From: Pictodentalium vernedei | Taxonomy: Eukaryota; Mollusca; Scaphopoda; Dentaliida; Dentaliidae | Length of the DNA: 64,000 bases | Direction of reading: 5' to 3' | Assembly (NCBI GenBank): GCA_031216915.1 | Contig: CM062294.1 | Span: forward strand, 26,908,985-26,972,984 | Shown: piece by piece, positions 41,478 through 50,762 of the stretch | Position numbering within the stretch: position 1 is the first letter of the stretch | Layout: every line of letters begins with the position of its first letter | Program-made: the position numbers and the translations under genes | The notes under the pieces: model-generated | Databases searched by the model: none | What the model was told of the DNA's origin: nothing | Seen by the model: only the letters and a program-made list of their open reading frames with translations

Positions 41478-41828
41478 AAGCGCGGTGGCTCAGTAGGTAG
41501 AGGTGCAGGTTGCAAGCCGAGACGTCCTCGGTTCGAATCTCACCTGCGGCATCCGTGTTGTGTCATTGGCCAATATTCTTAATCCGAATTGCCTACGTGT
41601 GGGTACGGTGACGTTTTGTACTAAGGCGTACTGAACGTCCATGGTACACTTGTCTTCAACCTATGCTAACCCTGCTTGTGTGGAGTTATTATGTTGGGGT
41701 GTCTGACAGTTGCTCGCCGTTGCTCGGTGGTTCTCGCCGGGTACTTCGGCTTCCGCCAACCCGTAAAACTGTCCGACACGAGGTGACACTGCAGTCGAAA
41801 GTGTCGTTAAACCCCAATAAATAAATCA
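41478..41828 (+). mobile_element. tRNA-headed SINE (head H2, tail I)
   Basis: Head CGCGGTGGCTCAGTAGGTAG...GTTGCAAGCCGAGACG, B-box GGTTCGAATCTCACC, complete body and tail I (GTCGAAAGTGTCGTTAAACC) with AATAAATAAA. The least damaged head H2 with tail I. Confidence 0.93.
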
Positions 41829-41883
41829 ATCAACCGATTTTATATAGTGCAGTGGAGAGAAAAGCGAAAAAATAATACAGATG

Positions 41884-41990
41884 CCATAACTGTTACTTAT
41901 TCCCAGTTATTCATTCGACATTCGTTATCAACCGATTTTATCGATTGATAACGAATGTCGAATAAGGAATTGGGAATAAGTAAAGGGATT
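41884..41990. mobile_element. Foldback element, TTACTTATTCCCAGTTCC family
   Basis: Palindrome TTACTTATTCCCAGTTATTC...CGTTATCAACCGATT and complement; the right arm is better kept than the left. Confidence 0.85.
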
Positions 41991-42553
41991 GTCACGTGAC
42001 CAAAAATAATTTAAACCAGATTTTTATCGCGATCCAATCGAAGTTCTCTGTTTCCTCTTGTGACCATTAAAAATGAAAATATATCGTTTTTCGTCTCCCA
42101 CTAGTGAAATAATTTTGGTATTCACTCTACTATTTATCTACTCCTTCACCTACCCCGATTGAACGCAATTACTTTTCATTTTACTTTTACGAGTCTTTTC
42201 AATGTGCTACATAGGTAATTATCACCAACGAAGGCCTGAAAACAGATGGCATGTTATTTTCTATGACGTCACAAATCTAAACAATGAAATAATTTGCCAT
42301 TTATTGGTTATCCAACCATATTTACAAAACAAATCTTCACGATTCTAGACAACAAAATTGATAAGTCAATACATGTTTTTAGATTTTTGACATCAAAAAT
42401 ATCTGTCGCCTATTTTTAAGCTAAGTTTTCGTTACTTATATAGCATCCTTTTGAATCGCTGCTTGCCTAAAACCTGTGATCCGCTAATAGAAAGAAAGAA
42501 TTCAATCTCTCATGGGATAAAAGAGATTGAGGAAGAAAACTAGTTTCGTTAAC
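41991..42553. other. No feature recognised
   Basis: AT-rich; a small hairpin CAATCTCTCATGGG / AAGAGATTG lies near 42510-42530. Confidence 0.45.
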
Positions 42554-42622
42554 TTGTCCACTGAGTTCCAATGTGTTCTATGTACCTCCAGGCACATAGA
42601 ACACATTGGAATAAAGGAGACG
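42554..42622. repeat. Hairpin family GAGTTCCAATGTGTTCT
   Basis: Stem CCAATGTGTTCTATGT / GCACATAGAACACATTGG is intact; the outer part of the right arm has diverged (AATAAAGGAGACG). Confidence 0.85.
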
Positions 42623-42749
42623 TGTGTCTAAGCCGTATACTCCTATACTCATTGACAATATGATTTCTCACATCCCCAGTCCCTTTGTTCGGTATATCCC
42701 AGCATCCATGATCAAGGATTTTGTTTGACACCTGCCAGGGGTCAGTACT

Positions 42750-42960
42750 ATAAAACGTTTAAAAATTGGATTTTGTGGAACTGTGTTTTATAGTTATGGC
42801 TTTAAAAGGGTTAAAATGAACATTAGCATATTCAAAGACCTGGCTGTTTGCCAGTTGGCGAATTGCCATATCTTTTCAAGTGCTAATGATTCATTTTAGA
42901 CCGTTATGTTAATAGGCAGAAAATACAAGTCTAGAAAATACAATTGTAAAAGTTTTAAAG
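42750..42960. mobile_element. Foldback MITE, CTATAAAAC ends, copy 1
   Basis: Contains GTTTGCCAGTTGGCGAATTGCC at the centre (a TGCCAGTTGGC palindrome), flanked by TTAAAATGAACATTAGCAT and GTGCTAATGATTCATTTTA, which pair. Outer parts correspond to the copy at 49179-49378. Confidence 0.8.
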
Positions 42961-43002
42961 TTTTAGATGATATTAAAAATGTACAACTATTGAACTCAAT
43001 AT

Positions 43003-43225
43003 TTATTTATTTATTTTGTTTTTGGGGGGGGGGGGGGGAAGGGGGGTTAACGACACTCCCGACGGCCAGGGCCACCTCGTGTCGGACAGTTTTACGAGTA
43101 GAGGAAGCCTCGAAGAGAACCACCGAGTAACTGCGAGAAACTGTTAGACTCCCCAACGTACTTACTCCACTCAAACAGGGTTAGCATTGTTTGAAGGCAA
43201 GTGCAATATTGACGTCTCAGGCAAT
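43003..43225 (-). mobile_element. 5'-truncated SINE (tail I)
   Basis: Minus strand body and tail I (CCGTCGGGAGTGTCGTTAAC) with a G-tract of about 14 replacing part of the A-rich tail. Head and linker are missing beyond the CACTTGCCTTCAAAC segment. Confidence 0.8.
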
Positions 43226-43497
43226 GGGTTAACGACTTTTTTTATCTAGCAATACGAAGTCCCTTGTCCCTTGAACACAACACTACACTGTCTAACTGTC
43301 AGAATACTCGTATTGTATTAAATCATACAAATCTAAAATGCTGTGTTCTGCACATTCTCACGAGATTTGGTCATCGACCAAAACGTCATATTAACAGGTT
43401 GAGATATCCAAGAGTGTGGATCTGGAAACAATGTTTGGAAAACAGGCCTGACAATCTAGAAAATCCAGGAGCGCAAAACAATAAAATTGCTAGTACT

Positions 43498-43572
43498 GGG
43501 TGGCGTGATGGCTCCTTAAGTAGAAGTGCAAGCAGAGAGGTCCTCGGTTTGAATCCCAGATGGTGCAACCAC
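43498..43572 (+). mobile_element. SINE head (H2), left piece of an interrupted SINE
   Basis: GGGTGGCGTGATGGCTCCTT...GTGCAAGCAGAGAGGTCC and B-box GGTTTGAATCCCAG up to GGTGCAACCAC. It continues after the foldback element at 47773. Confidence 0.88.
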
Positions 43573-43648
43573 AGTAGTATGTCTCGCACGTCCCCCCCCC
43601 CCGCCCCCCCCCCCCCCCATTGGCAGGATCTCATTGCAGGATCTCATC

Positions 43649-43829
43649 TGACGTCATAGTCACGTGACCCAGCGGCGCCACGTTGTGTTGTCATGGTAAT
43701 CCGCGTGAGCGGCCATGTTGTGACGTCATCTCCATAGTGATACGTGGTGTTAGTGTGCATGCGCAGCGCGTGTTGTTAGGGTCATACGTGTTTTCGTCGT
43801 CCATTTTGTATACTGGATGCCGCCATCTT
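43649..43829. promoter_or_regulatory. Promoter-like motif cluster, left foldback arm
   Basis: TGACGTCA at 43649-43656 and 43721-43728, CACGTG at 43661-43666, TGCATGCGCA at 43756-43765 and GCCGCCATCTT at 43819-43829 (CRE, E-box, NRF1-like and inverted YY1-like). The order mirrors the right arm. Function is inferred. Confidence 0.45.
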
Positions 43830-44544
43830 GGTTTCTATGGTAGCACGTGGTTGCTATGTTACCCAATTTTTCTGCAATAAGACGGGGTATGTTAGGAGGG
43901 TATGTTCGATTGTATAAGAGTAAATCTAATTACCACAAACAACCCGACGATCCCTCCAAATCACCAAAATCTATCCCAAATCTCCTAAGTCGACTTTATT
44001 TGGAACGGATTTCTCATTTTATCGGCTTAGCACGTAGTGCTATAGTACTAAAGGAGTACATGGGGGTGCGTTCGATTGAACAGGAGTAATGTTTTGTCTT
44101 AGAATTCTCACAGAATCCCTTTTAGGATCCCTAACCCATAACGTTTTTTTCCCATTAAAAGACACGTTCCTTTGGCCCAGAATTCTCTGCTTCCATCTAT
44201 ATATGCAATACTTTTCGTCTATCTGGCCATGTTCCTTTGTTCTAGAGTATATTCCAGTAGCGTGGAAGAGCATATTAACTGGAACAGCTTTGCTTATTAT
44301 TACTATATTTGGCTATTCTAGTCTATTCATGTTAGTTCTGACTCTTTTCCAAGTACTTTTGTTGTTTCATTTATCTAGATCATTTATATAACTAACCAAT
44401 CAGATTGCTTGATTTCCAATAACCTTTACTTAATCGTACAGAGTTATCTTCCCTTCTGTATAACAAAAGCCTATATCCAATGGCAATATCCCCGGGCACC
44501 CCAATTTCGGCACGCCTTTTTTGAAAAACATATGACCTTCGGAA

Positions 44545-45235
44545 CCCCTTTTCTGTCACATGTGCTTATGTGAAAAAGCACAATGTGACACAATGTGCCC
44601 TAGCACAAAGGCACATACGGGTATTTGAGGATACCTATGACCTGGCATTGTATTATTTGAAGATACCTATCGAGGATACCTACAGGAGAATCCTTTTTTG
44701 TCATATGTGCCCTATCACATAGACACATACGGGTATTTGAGGATACCTATGGCCTGGTTTTGTATTATTTGAGGATACCTACTGGTGTGAGGATACCTAC
44801 TGGTGAATCTCTTTTCTGTCATATGTGCTTATGTGTGCCCTAGCACAAAGGCACATGCTTTATGTGCCGATATGTGCTTATGTGAAAAGGCACAATGTGA
44901 CACAATGTGCCCTAGCACATAGGCACATGCGGGTATTTGAGGATACCTATGGCCTGGTATTGTAATGTTTGAGGATACCTATCTAGGTTACCTTCTGGAG
45001 AATCCCTTTTTGTCATATGTGCTTAAGTGAAAAAGCACAATGTGACACAATGTGCCCTAGCACAAAGGCACATGCTTTATGTGCCGATATAAGCCTATGT
45101 GAAAAGGCACAATGTGACACAATGTACCTTAGAACATAGGCACATACGACCAAAAAGGGATTTCATAGCCATGGGTGTTCTTTAAAAGGGATTCCGTAAA
45201 ATGGGATTCCTATCCAACTCCATAAAATGGCATTC
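44545..45235. repeat. Left-arm subrepeat array of the foldback element
   Basis: Irregular array of GTGCTTATGTGAAAAAGCAC, AATGTGACACAATGTGCC, AGCACAAAGGCACAT and GTATTTGAGGATACCTATGG blocks. The inverted counterpart occupies about 46040-46640. Units are palindromic on a small scale (CACAATGTG). Confidence 0.85.
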
Positions 45236-45352
45236 CGTGTTTTAACATCAACACTCGAGGGTATGGAAAGGGATTGATAACACCCAATTATTATTACAAG
45301 ACTCTGAACAGAGACAACCAGCCACTACAAAACAACGAAGTGAACATAAAAT

Positions 45353-45793
45353 AGCGAACGAAGATCCAACACAACCAAGATCTAAGTGAACATAACAAAT
45401 TGAAGAATATCGTATTGATCTGATCGAATATAACCAAGATCGAAGGGAACACAACATAAACTTTGACTTAATCTTAACGCCCAATATATACAATAAAATT
45501 TTTAACCTGAATGGACTATAACCCTTAAATATTACATGCAACAACCCACCTAAACAGACGAAACATGAACGAAGATCGAACTGGTTGGAAACAACTGAAC
45601 AGAACTAACTGAACTACAGCTGAACTGTTGAAGTCGCAGTGAGCGAAGATCCAGCACAACCAAGATCGAAGTGAACATAACAAATGAAGAATATCGTACT
45701 GATCTGATCGAATATAACCAAACTTGAAGTGAAGTGACGATAAAAAATGAACAAAGATCCATCACAGCCAAGATCGAAGTCAACATAACAAAG
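45353..45793. repeat. Direct repeats in the spacer of the foldback element
   Basis: A unit of about 90 bp (GCGAAGATCCAACACAACCA, AGTGAACATAACAAATTGAA, GAATATCGTATTGATCTGAT, CGAATATAACCAA) occurs at 45353-45445 and 45641-45722; a partial third is at 45749-45793. Spacing between the first two is about 288 bp. Confidence 0.88.
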
Positions 45794-46039
45794 CTTTCAA
45801 CTAAATGAACTATAACCCTCATAAGGTATTAACCCTCTTGAACTGAACAAAATTGAATGAACCCTTTAAAGTCCAGAGAGTTTTTAACTATAACCCTAAT
45901 GAAGGTATTAACACCCTTTGAACTGAATGAATTTTAAACTTAATAAATTTTAACTGAATGAACTACAACCCTTTAAACTGAATTCTTCCAATAGTGAAGG
46001 GGAATACCCTTGAGTGTCGATATTAAAACACGGAATCCC

Positions 46040-46640
46040 ATTTTACGGAGTCGGATAGAAATTCCATTTTACAGAATGCCTTTTACAGAATCCCTTTTGG
46101 AAAACACCTGTGGCTATGGAATCCCTTTTTGGTCGTATGTGCCTATGTTCTAGGGCACATTGTGTCACATTGTGCCTTTTCACATAAGCACATATCGGCA
46201 CATAAAGCATGTGCCTTTGTGCTAGGGCACATTGTGCTTTTTCACATAAGCACATATGACAAAAAGGGATTCTCCAGAAGGTATCCTAGATAGGTATCCT
46301 CAAATAATACAATACCAGGTCATAGGTATCCTCAAATACGCGTATGTGCCTATGTGATAGGGCACATTGTGCAACATTGTGCCTTTTCACATAAGCACAT
46401 ATGACAAAAGGGGATTCTCCAGTATGTATCCTCGATAGGTATCCTCAAATAATACAATGCCAGGTCATAGGTATCCTCAAATACCCGTATGTGCCTTTGT
46501 GCTAGGGCACATTGTGTCACATTGTGCCTTTTCACATAAGCACATATCAGCACATAAAGCATGTGCCATTGTGCTAGGGCACATTGTGTCACATTGTGCT
46601 TTTTCACATAAGCACATATGACAAAAAGGGGCTCCGAAGG
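46040..46640. repeat. Right-arm subrepeat array of the foldback element
   Basis: Reverse-complement counterpart of 44545-45235 with CACATAAGCACATATGACAA, AGGTATCCTCAAATA and GGGCACATTGTGTCACATTG blocks. Unit number and order differ from the left array, so the two arms have drifted or rearranged independently. Confidence 0.85.
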
Positions 46641-47283
46641 TCATATGTTTTTCAAAAAAGGGGTGCCGAAATTGGGGTGCCCGGGGATATTGCCATTGGA
46701 TATAGATGTGATGAGAATCTGATACAACTTCGTTGTAGTAAAGGGAGATAACTCTATACGATTAAGTACAGGTTATGGGAAATCAAGCAATCTGATTGGT
46801 TATAAATGTTCTAGATAAATGAAACAACAAGAGTACTTAGAATAGGGTCAGAACTAACAAGAATATACTAGAATAGCTAAATATAGTAATAATAAGCAAA
46901 GCTGTTCCAACTGATAGGCTCTTCTACGCTACTGGAGTATACTCTAGAACAAAGGAACAGGGCCAGATAGACGAAAACTATCGCATATATAGATAGAAGC
47001 AGAGAATTCTGGGTAATGACCAAAGGAACGTGTCTTTTAATGGGAAAAACGTCATGGGATAGGGGTCCAAAAAGGGATTCTGGGAGAATTCTAAGCCAGA
47101 ACGTTACTCCTGTTCAATCGAATGCACCCCCCCCCCCCCTGTACCTCCTTAGTACTATAGCACTACGTGCTAAGCCGATAACATGGGCAATTCGTATCAA
47201 ATAAAGTCAATTTCGGTGATTTGGGGTGGATTTTGGTGATTTGAAGAGAATGTCGGGTTGTTTGTGGTAATTAGATTTACTCT

Positions 47284-47449
47284 AGATTAAACATATTTTA
47301 TTTGCAAACTAGCAGAAATGCAAAGGGATCAGAGATCAAGTGCTTTCCACTTAGAAGACTCTCTTTTCCCGACATTTTACAATTCAATCATGAGGCAGCG
47401 AACAAAATAATCCAATCTAAAGTGCACAATAACACTTTAGATTTACTCT
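47284..47449. mobile_element. 166-bp insertion in the right foldback arm
   Basis: TTAGATTTACTCT lies at 47271-47283 and again at 47437-47449, while the left arm has a single inverted copy near 43916-43929. The DNA between the two is absent from the left arm, so this is an insertion with a 13-bp duplication after the arms formed. It reads open on + (part of 47302-47511) but no domain is recognised. Confidence 0.7.
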
Positions 47450-47535
47450 TCTACAAAGGAACATACCCTCCGAAATACTCCGTCCCATTGCAGAACAATT
47501 GGGTAACATAGCAACCACGCGCTACCATAAAAACC

Positions 47536-47714
47536 AAGATGGCGGCCTCCAGTATACAAAATGGACGACGGAAACACTATCACCCTAAGAACACGCGCTG
47601 TGCATGCGCACTCACACCAGTATCACTATGGGGATGACGTCACAACATGGCCGCTCACGTGGGTTACCATGACAACACAACATGGCGCCACTGGGTCACG
47701 TGACTATGACGTCA
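47536..47714. promoter_or_regulatory. Promoter-like motif cluster, right foldback arm
   Basis: AAGATGGCGGC (47536-47546), TGCATGCGCA (47601-47610), TGACGTCA (47635-47642 and 47707-47714) and CACGTG (47697-47702). Mirror image of the cluster at 43649-43829 and parallel to that at 10836-11015. Confidence 0.45.
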
Positions 47715-47772
47715 CATGAGATCCTGCAATGAGATCCTGCCAATGGGGGTGAAACGTGCGAGACGTACTACT

Positions 47773-47908
47773 AACCACGTTGCGTCCTTGGGCATGACAC
47801 TTCACCCCATTGTCCACGTGGGGGCATGGTGGAGCTGTGTACCAAGGTATACTACACGTCGATGGTGCACTCGTCTTCGACCAATGTTAGCACTGCATGT
47901 GTGGAGCA
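47773..47908 (+). mobile_element. SINE body, right piece of the interrupted SINE
   Basis: AACCACGTTGCGTCCTTGGG begins with the duplicated target and continues the linker and body through GTCGATGGTGCACTCGTC to GCATGTGTGGAG, where similarity stops. The 3' end and tail are missing. Confidence 0.88.
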
Positions 47909-48072
47909 GGTACAGGCCTGACAAATGCCCTCCCCAGATTGCTTGGGAGTGCAACTGCACCTGAAATTTTCAATGCAAAAACTTGTATGCTATTTTGGTT
48001 ATATTCACTTCAAGGCATTAATATTGTGACTGAAAAATTGCACTACATTCAGCTACATAGTGGACAAATTGG

Positions 48073-48122
48073 CCAAAGGAACGTGTCTTTTAATGGGAAA
48101 AACGTTATGGGATAGGGGTCCA
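48073..48122 (+). repeat. 50-bp stray segment of the foldback arm
   Basis: CCAAAGGAACGTGTCTTTTA, ATGGGAAAAACGTTATGGGA and TAGGGGTCCA match 47020-47068 with one difference, about 300 bp outside the element's right end. Neighbouring bases do not match. Confidence 0.85.
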
Positions 48123-48244
48123 TCTTCTCATTATTCAAAATGTTGCATTTAATTTTTATGTGACTGTCTTCTACGCTCAAAATGTATCGAAATGCGACAC
48201 AGAATGGGTCATGAATTATTGCGAATCAATGCAACATTGACAAA

Positions 48245-48313
48245 TCGACCCCTGAGTTCCAATGTGTTCTCTGTGCCAGTAGGCACAGAGAACACATTGG
48301 AACTTAGGAGACG
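48245..48313. repeat. Hairpin family GAGTTCCAATGTGTTCT
   Basis: Stem with paired variant TTCTCTGTGCC / GGCACAGAGAA, where most copies have CTATGTGCC / GGCACATAG. Loop AGTA. Confidence 0.88.
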
Positions 48314-48942
48314 AAATAATAATAGATTTAAAGGCAGTCCCATACAGGTCCAGAAAATCTAGTGGTAAAAAAAAATTGCCCTCCTCAATTTTTTCTAGGC
48401 GTGCAGCACTCCTGCAGTCCGAAAGAATGCCGAACCTGGGAAAACCTTCGTAACTCTCTATGAGGCGAGGTTTGTTTCATTTTTAGGTTCTATAACGAAA
48501 TTCACGTGAAGATTCTTTTTCATTAGATATAATTTCAACAGAATTTTCTCTATTGTTGACTTTTGATAGTGCCAATATATTAATGTGAACTGGTATTTTT
48601 TTATTAGATTTATTTATTTTTGTGAGGGGTGGGAGTATCTGTAGCTGTATCTATAGTTGCAGTGTTCACCACAGTTTGTCCAATTGACGATTGTGATGTG
48701 AAACGTGTGTCTCCTTCATCAAGGAATATATATTCCACGTTACACTAAGGGGCGTTGGACATTTTTTCATCACCAGTGGTGGTAGCTTGTTACCAAAGAA
48801 TTGGACACGATGTTCAATAATTCAAAATACATTGTTGGTAAAGTCACATTCTTTTTATTGTATGACTATTTCCTCAACACCATCTCTAAATTTGCTCACA
48901 ATTTTAACTTTCAAAAACGGATCGTTTGTTTGTTGAGTACAA
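48314..48942. other. No feature recognised
   Basis: AT-rich; no credible gene or repeat noted. Confidence 0.45.
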
Positions 48943-49130
48943 CGATCCTTTCAACAACCAGACCCACATCGTGTTGGGCAGTTTTCCTGGTGGAGGAAGC
49001 CAGAGTACCCGGAGTGAACTACCGAGTAGCCACGAACATCAGACTCTCCAAAATACTAAGTTTGTAGAAGAAGGGTTAGCATTGATTGAAGACAGTGCAC
49101 CATCGACGTGGAGTATACCTTAGTATACAG
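48943..49130 (-). mobile_element. SINE fragment (body)
   Basis: Minus strand GTCGATGGTGCACTGTCTTC, CTCCGGGTACTCTGGC and CCCAACACGATGTGG segments; head lost, tail I only as CAACAGGGTCGTTGT-like remains. Confidence 0.75.
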
Positions 49131-49178
49131 AGAAAATTCCCCCATCTCCCACCCCGCGCTGGCGGCCAGTGGCCAATT

Positions 49179-49378
49179 CTATAAAACTTTTACAATTGTA
49201 TTTTCTAGAATTGTATGTTCTAGGTATGACTTTAAATTGGTTGAAATGAACCATTAGTATTTTCAAATATGTGGCAATTTGCCAGTTGGCAAATTGCCAT
49301 ATGTTTTAAAATGCTGATGATTCATTCTAGTCAGTGATATCAGTAGGTAGAAAATACAATTGTAAAAAAAGTTTTATC
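49179..49378. mobile_element. Foldback MITE, CTATAAAAC ends, copy 2
   Basis: Outer CTATAAAACTTTTACAATTG pairs with the right end (CAATTGTAAAAAAAGTTTTAT); centre GCAATTTGCCAGTTGGCAAATTGC is a perfect small palindrome. Confidence 0.88.
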
Positions 49379-49516
49379 GTATTGGCTCCAAGACTAAGAC
49401 CACAGACACAAAATCGTTACCGTCGGTCAGAATAGAGCTCTCGACCTCAAGGTTGAAAGTCAACTCTTAGCTTTAAACCATCGAGCTCCATTTTTACTAT
49501 TATATGTATTTTATTG

Positions 49517-49692
49517 CACAGAGCAGCCGACGTGGACTGGCCGTAATTCAGGCGTCGGCAGTGATGTTTACCAGATAATAAAAAATCACCATCAGCAAAA
49601 TTTTAATTGATGAAGCACCGGGTTGTACCCGGTGCTTCATTAATTAAATATTTGATGATTATTCCAATAATTAGTGCTTGGAATTAGGAGAG
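49517..49692. mobile_element. CAGTACAGTCGCC MITE, right part lost at a SINE
   Basis: Left end CACAGAGCAGCCGACGTGG (diverged), core GAAGCACCGGGTTGTACCCG / complement, and AATTAGTGCTTGGAAT. It stops where the SINE tail at 49693 begins, and no continuation was found past that SINE. Confidence 0.82.
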
Positions 49693-49695
49693 TAT

Positions 49696-49730
<35 letters not shown>

Positions 49731-50073
49731 TTGGTGTTTAAGGTCACATATTTCTGCACAATGGCTAATCATGGTTATGACAGTTTTGCAGGCGTAAGAA
49801 GCCGGTGTATCCGAAAGACCCACAAATCAACGGCGAGCAACTGTCAGCTCCCCAACATACAAACTCCACACAGGCAGGGTTAGCATTGGTTGAAGACAAG
49901 TGCACCATCGACGTGCAGTACGCCTTAGTACACCACGCCACCGTGCCCCCACGTGGGCAATGGGGGTGAAGTGTCTTGCCGAAGGACACAACGCGGTTGA
50001 CGCAGGTGGGATTCGAAACGAGGACCTCTCGGCTTGTAGCTTTCATCTCTACCTAATGAGACACCACGCTCCC
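49693..50073 (-). mobile_element. tRNA-headed SINE (head H2, tail II)
   Basis: Minus strand head GTGGTGTCTCATTAGGTAGA, B-box GTTTCGAATCCCACC, linker, body and tail II ending in about nine AAAT units. A short possible target repeat GGAGAG flanks it. Confidence 0.9.
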
Positions 50074-50096
50074 GAGTCGGAGAGAACAACAAGCTA

Positions 50097-50445
50097 AGTT
50101 AGTAGTGGTTGAAGGCAAGGGCACCATCGACGTGCAGTTCGTCTTAGTATACAAAGCGCCGTGGTGCTTCCACTTGTGCAGTCGGGATTAAGTGTCTTCC
50201 ACATGAACACAACACAACGTACTAATTCCGTACACGCAGGGTTAGCATTGGTTGAATGCAAGTACACTATCGACGTGCAGTGCGCCTTAGCCTTAGCATA
50301 CACGGTACTACCGTGACCACAAAGAGACAATCGGGATTAAGTGTCTTGCCCAAGGACACAACGCAGGTATAGCTGGCCAGGAGCGAACCGTCGACCTTTC
50401 AGTTTAAAATACAATGGTCTTACCAGCAAGCCACTGTGTTCCACC
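50097..50445 (-). mobile_element. Two SINE fragments in tandem
   Basis: Minus strand: a head-to-body piece from 50445 (B-box-like GGTTCGCTCCTGG, linker CTTGGGCAAGACACTTAAT, GTACTACCGTGTATG) is followed by a second linker/body piece (50216-50097) with GTACACGTCGATGG-type lines. Both are worn. Confidence 0.75.
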
Positions 50446-50762
50446 AAAAACTAATAACATGATATATAAAAACGAGACAATAATATCAAGTTATCCTTTA
50501 ATTTATCTCACGACTTGTGGAAATGGTACAGCAGTTGAACTCAGCGGAAAGTTGCAGCCTCAAATCGTCTGGTAAAAGTTGTTGAAAGTTTACTGTAGAG
50601 TGGCATTTCGACCACAGCATCTCCTTGTATACTAGGTAGAGAATTTAATTTTAAGTGCGAGATGCTCTCAAATAGTTCGATGCACATTCCTGCAATACAA
50701 TGTTCAAAAGTAAAACATTCCTAATGCTAAAAAGCTGACAAGACGTCTCATGAGTTATATAT
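50446..50762. other. No feature recognised
   Basis: AT-rich; nothing noted before the Tc1 end at 50763. Confidence 0.5.

Larger units (their letters stand above)
43573..47772. mobile_element. 4.2-kb long-arm foldback element inserted in a SINE
   Basis: Ends AGTAGTATGTCTCGCACGT and the mirror CGTGCGAGACGTACTACT, bordered by AACCAC on both sides (43567-43572, 47773-47778), a 6-bp target duplication of the SINE. Arms of roughly 1.7 kb run inward: a motif-rich terminal 300 bp, a middle segment (GGCCAGATAGACGAAAA), then arrays of GTGCTTATGTG / CACAATGTG and GAGGATACCTATG units. A spacer of about 0.8 kb (45240-46030) carries its own direct repeats. No credible protein is encoded; open frames of 60-100 codons are in the arms on both strands. 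A 6-bp duplication is known for a few superfamilies, Polintons among them, but no gene of any was seen, so the class is left open. Confidence 0.93.

Noticed and set aside
43847-44391. Genes in the left arm of the foldback element (80 and 100 codons)
   Set aside because: The same bases give equally long frames on the other strand and recur in the inverted arm; no domain recognised.
44545-46640. CRISPR-like array in the CACAATGTG repeats
   Set aside because: Repeats are irregular, arranged as inverted arrays within a transposable element of a eukaryotic genome, and lack uniform spacers.
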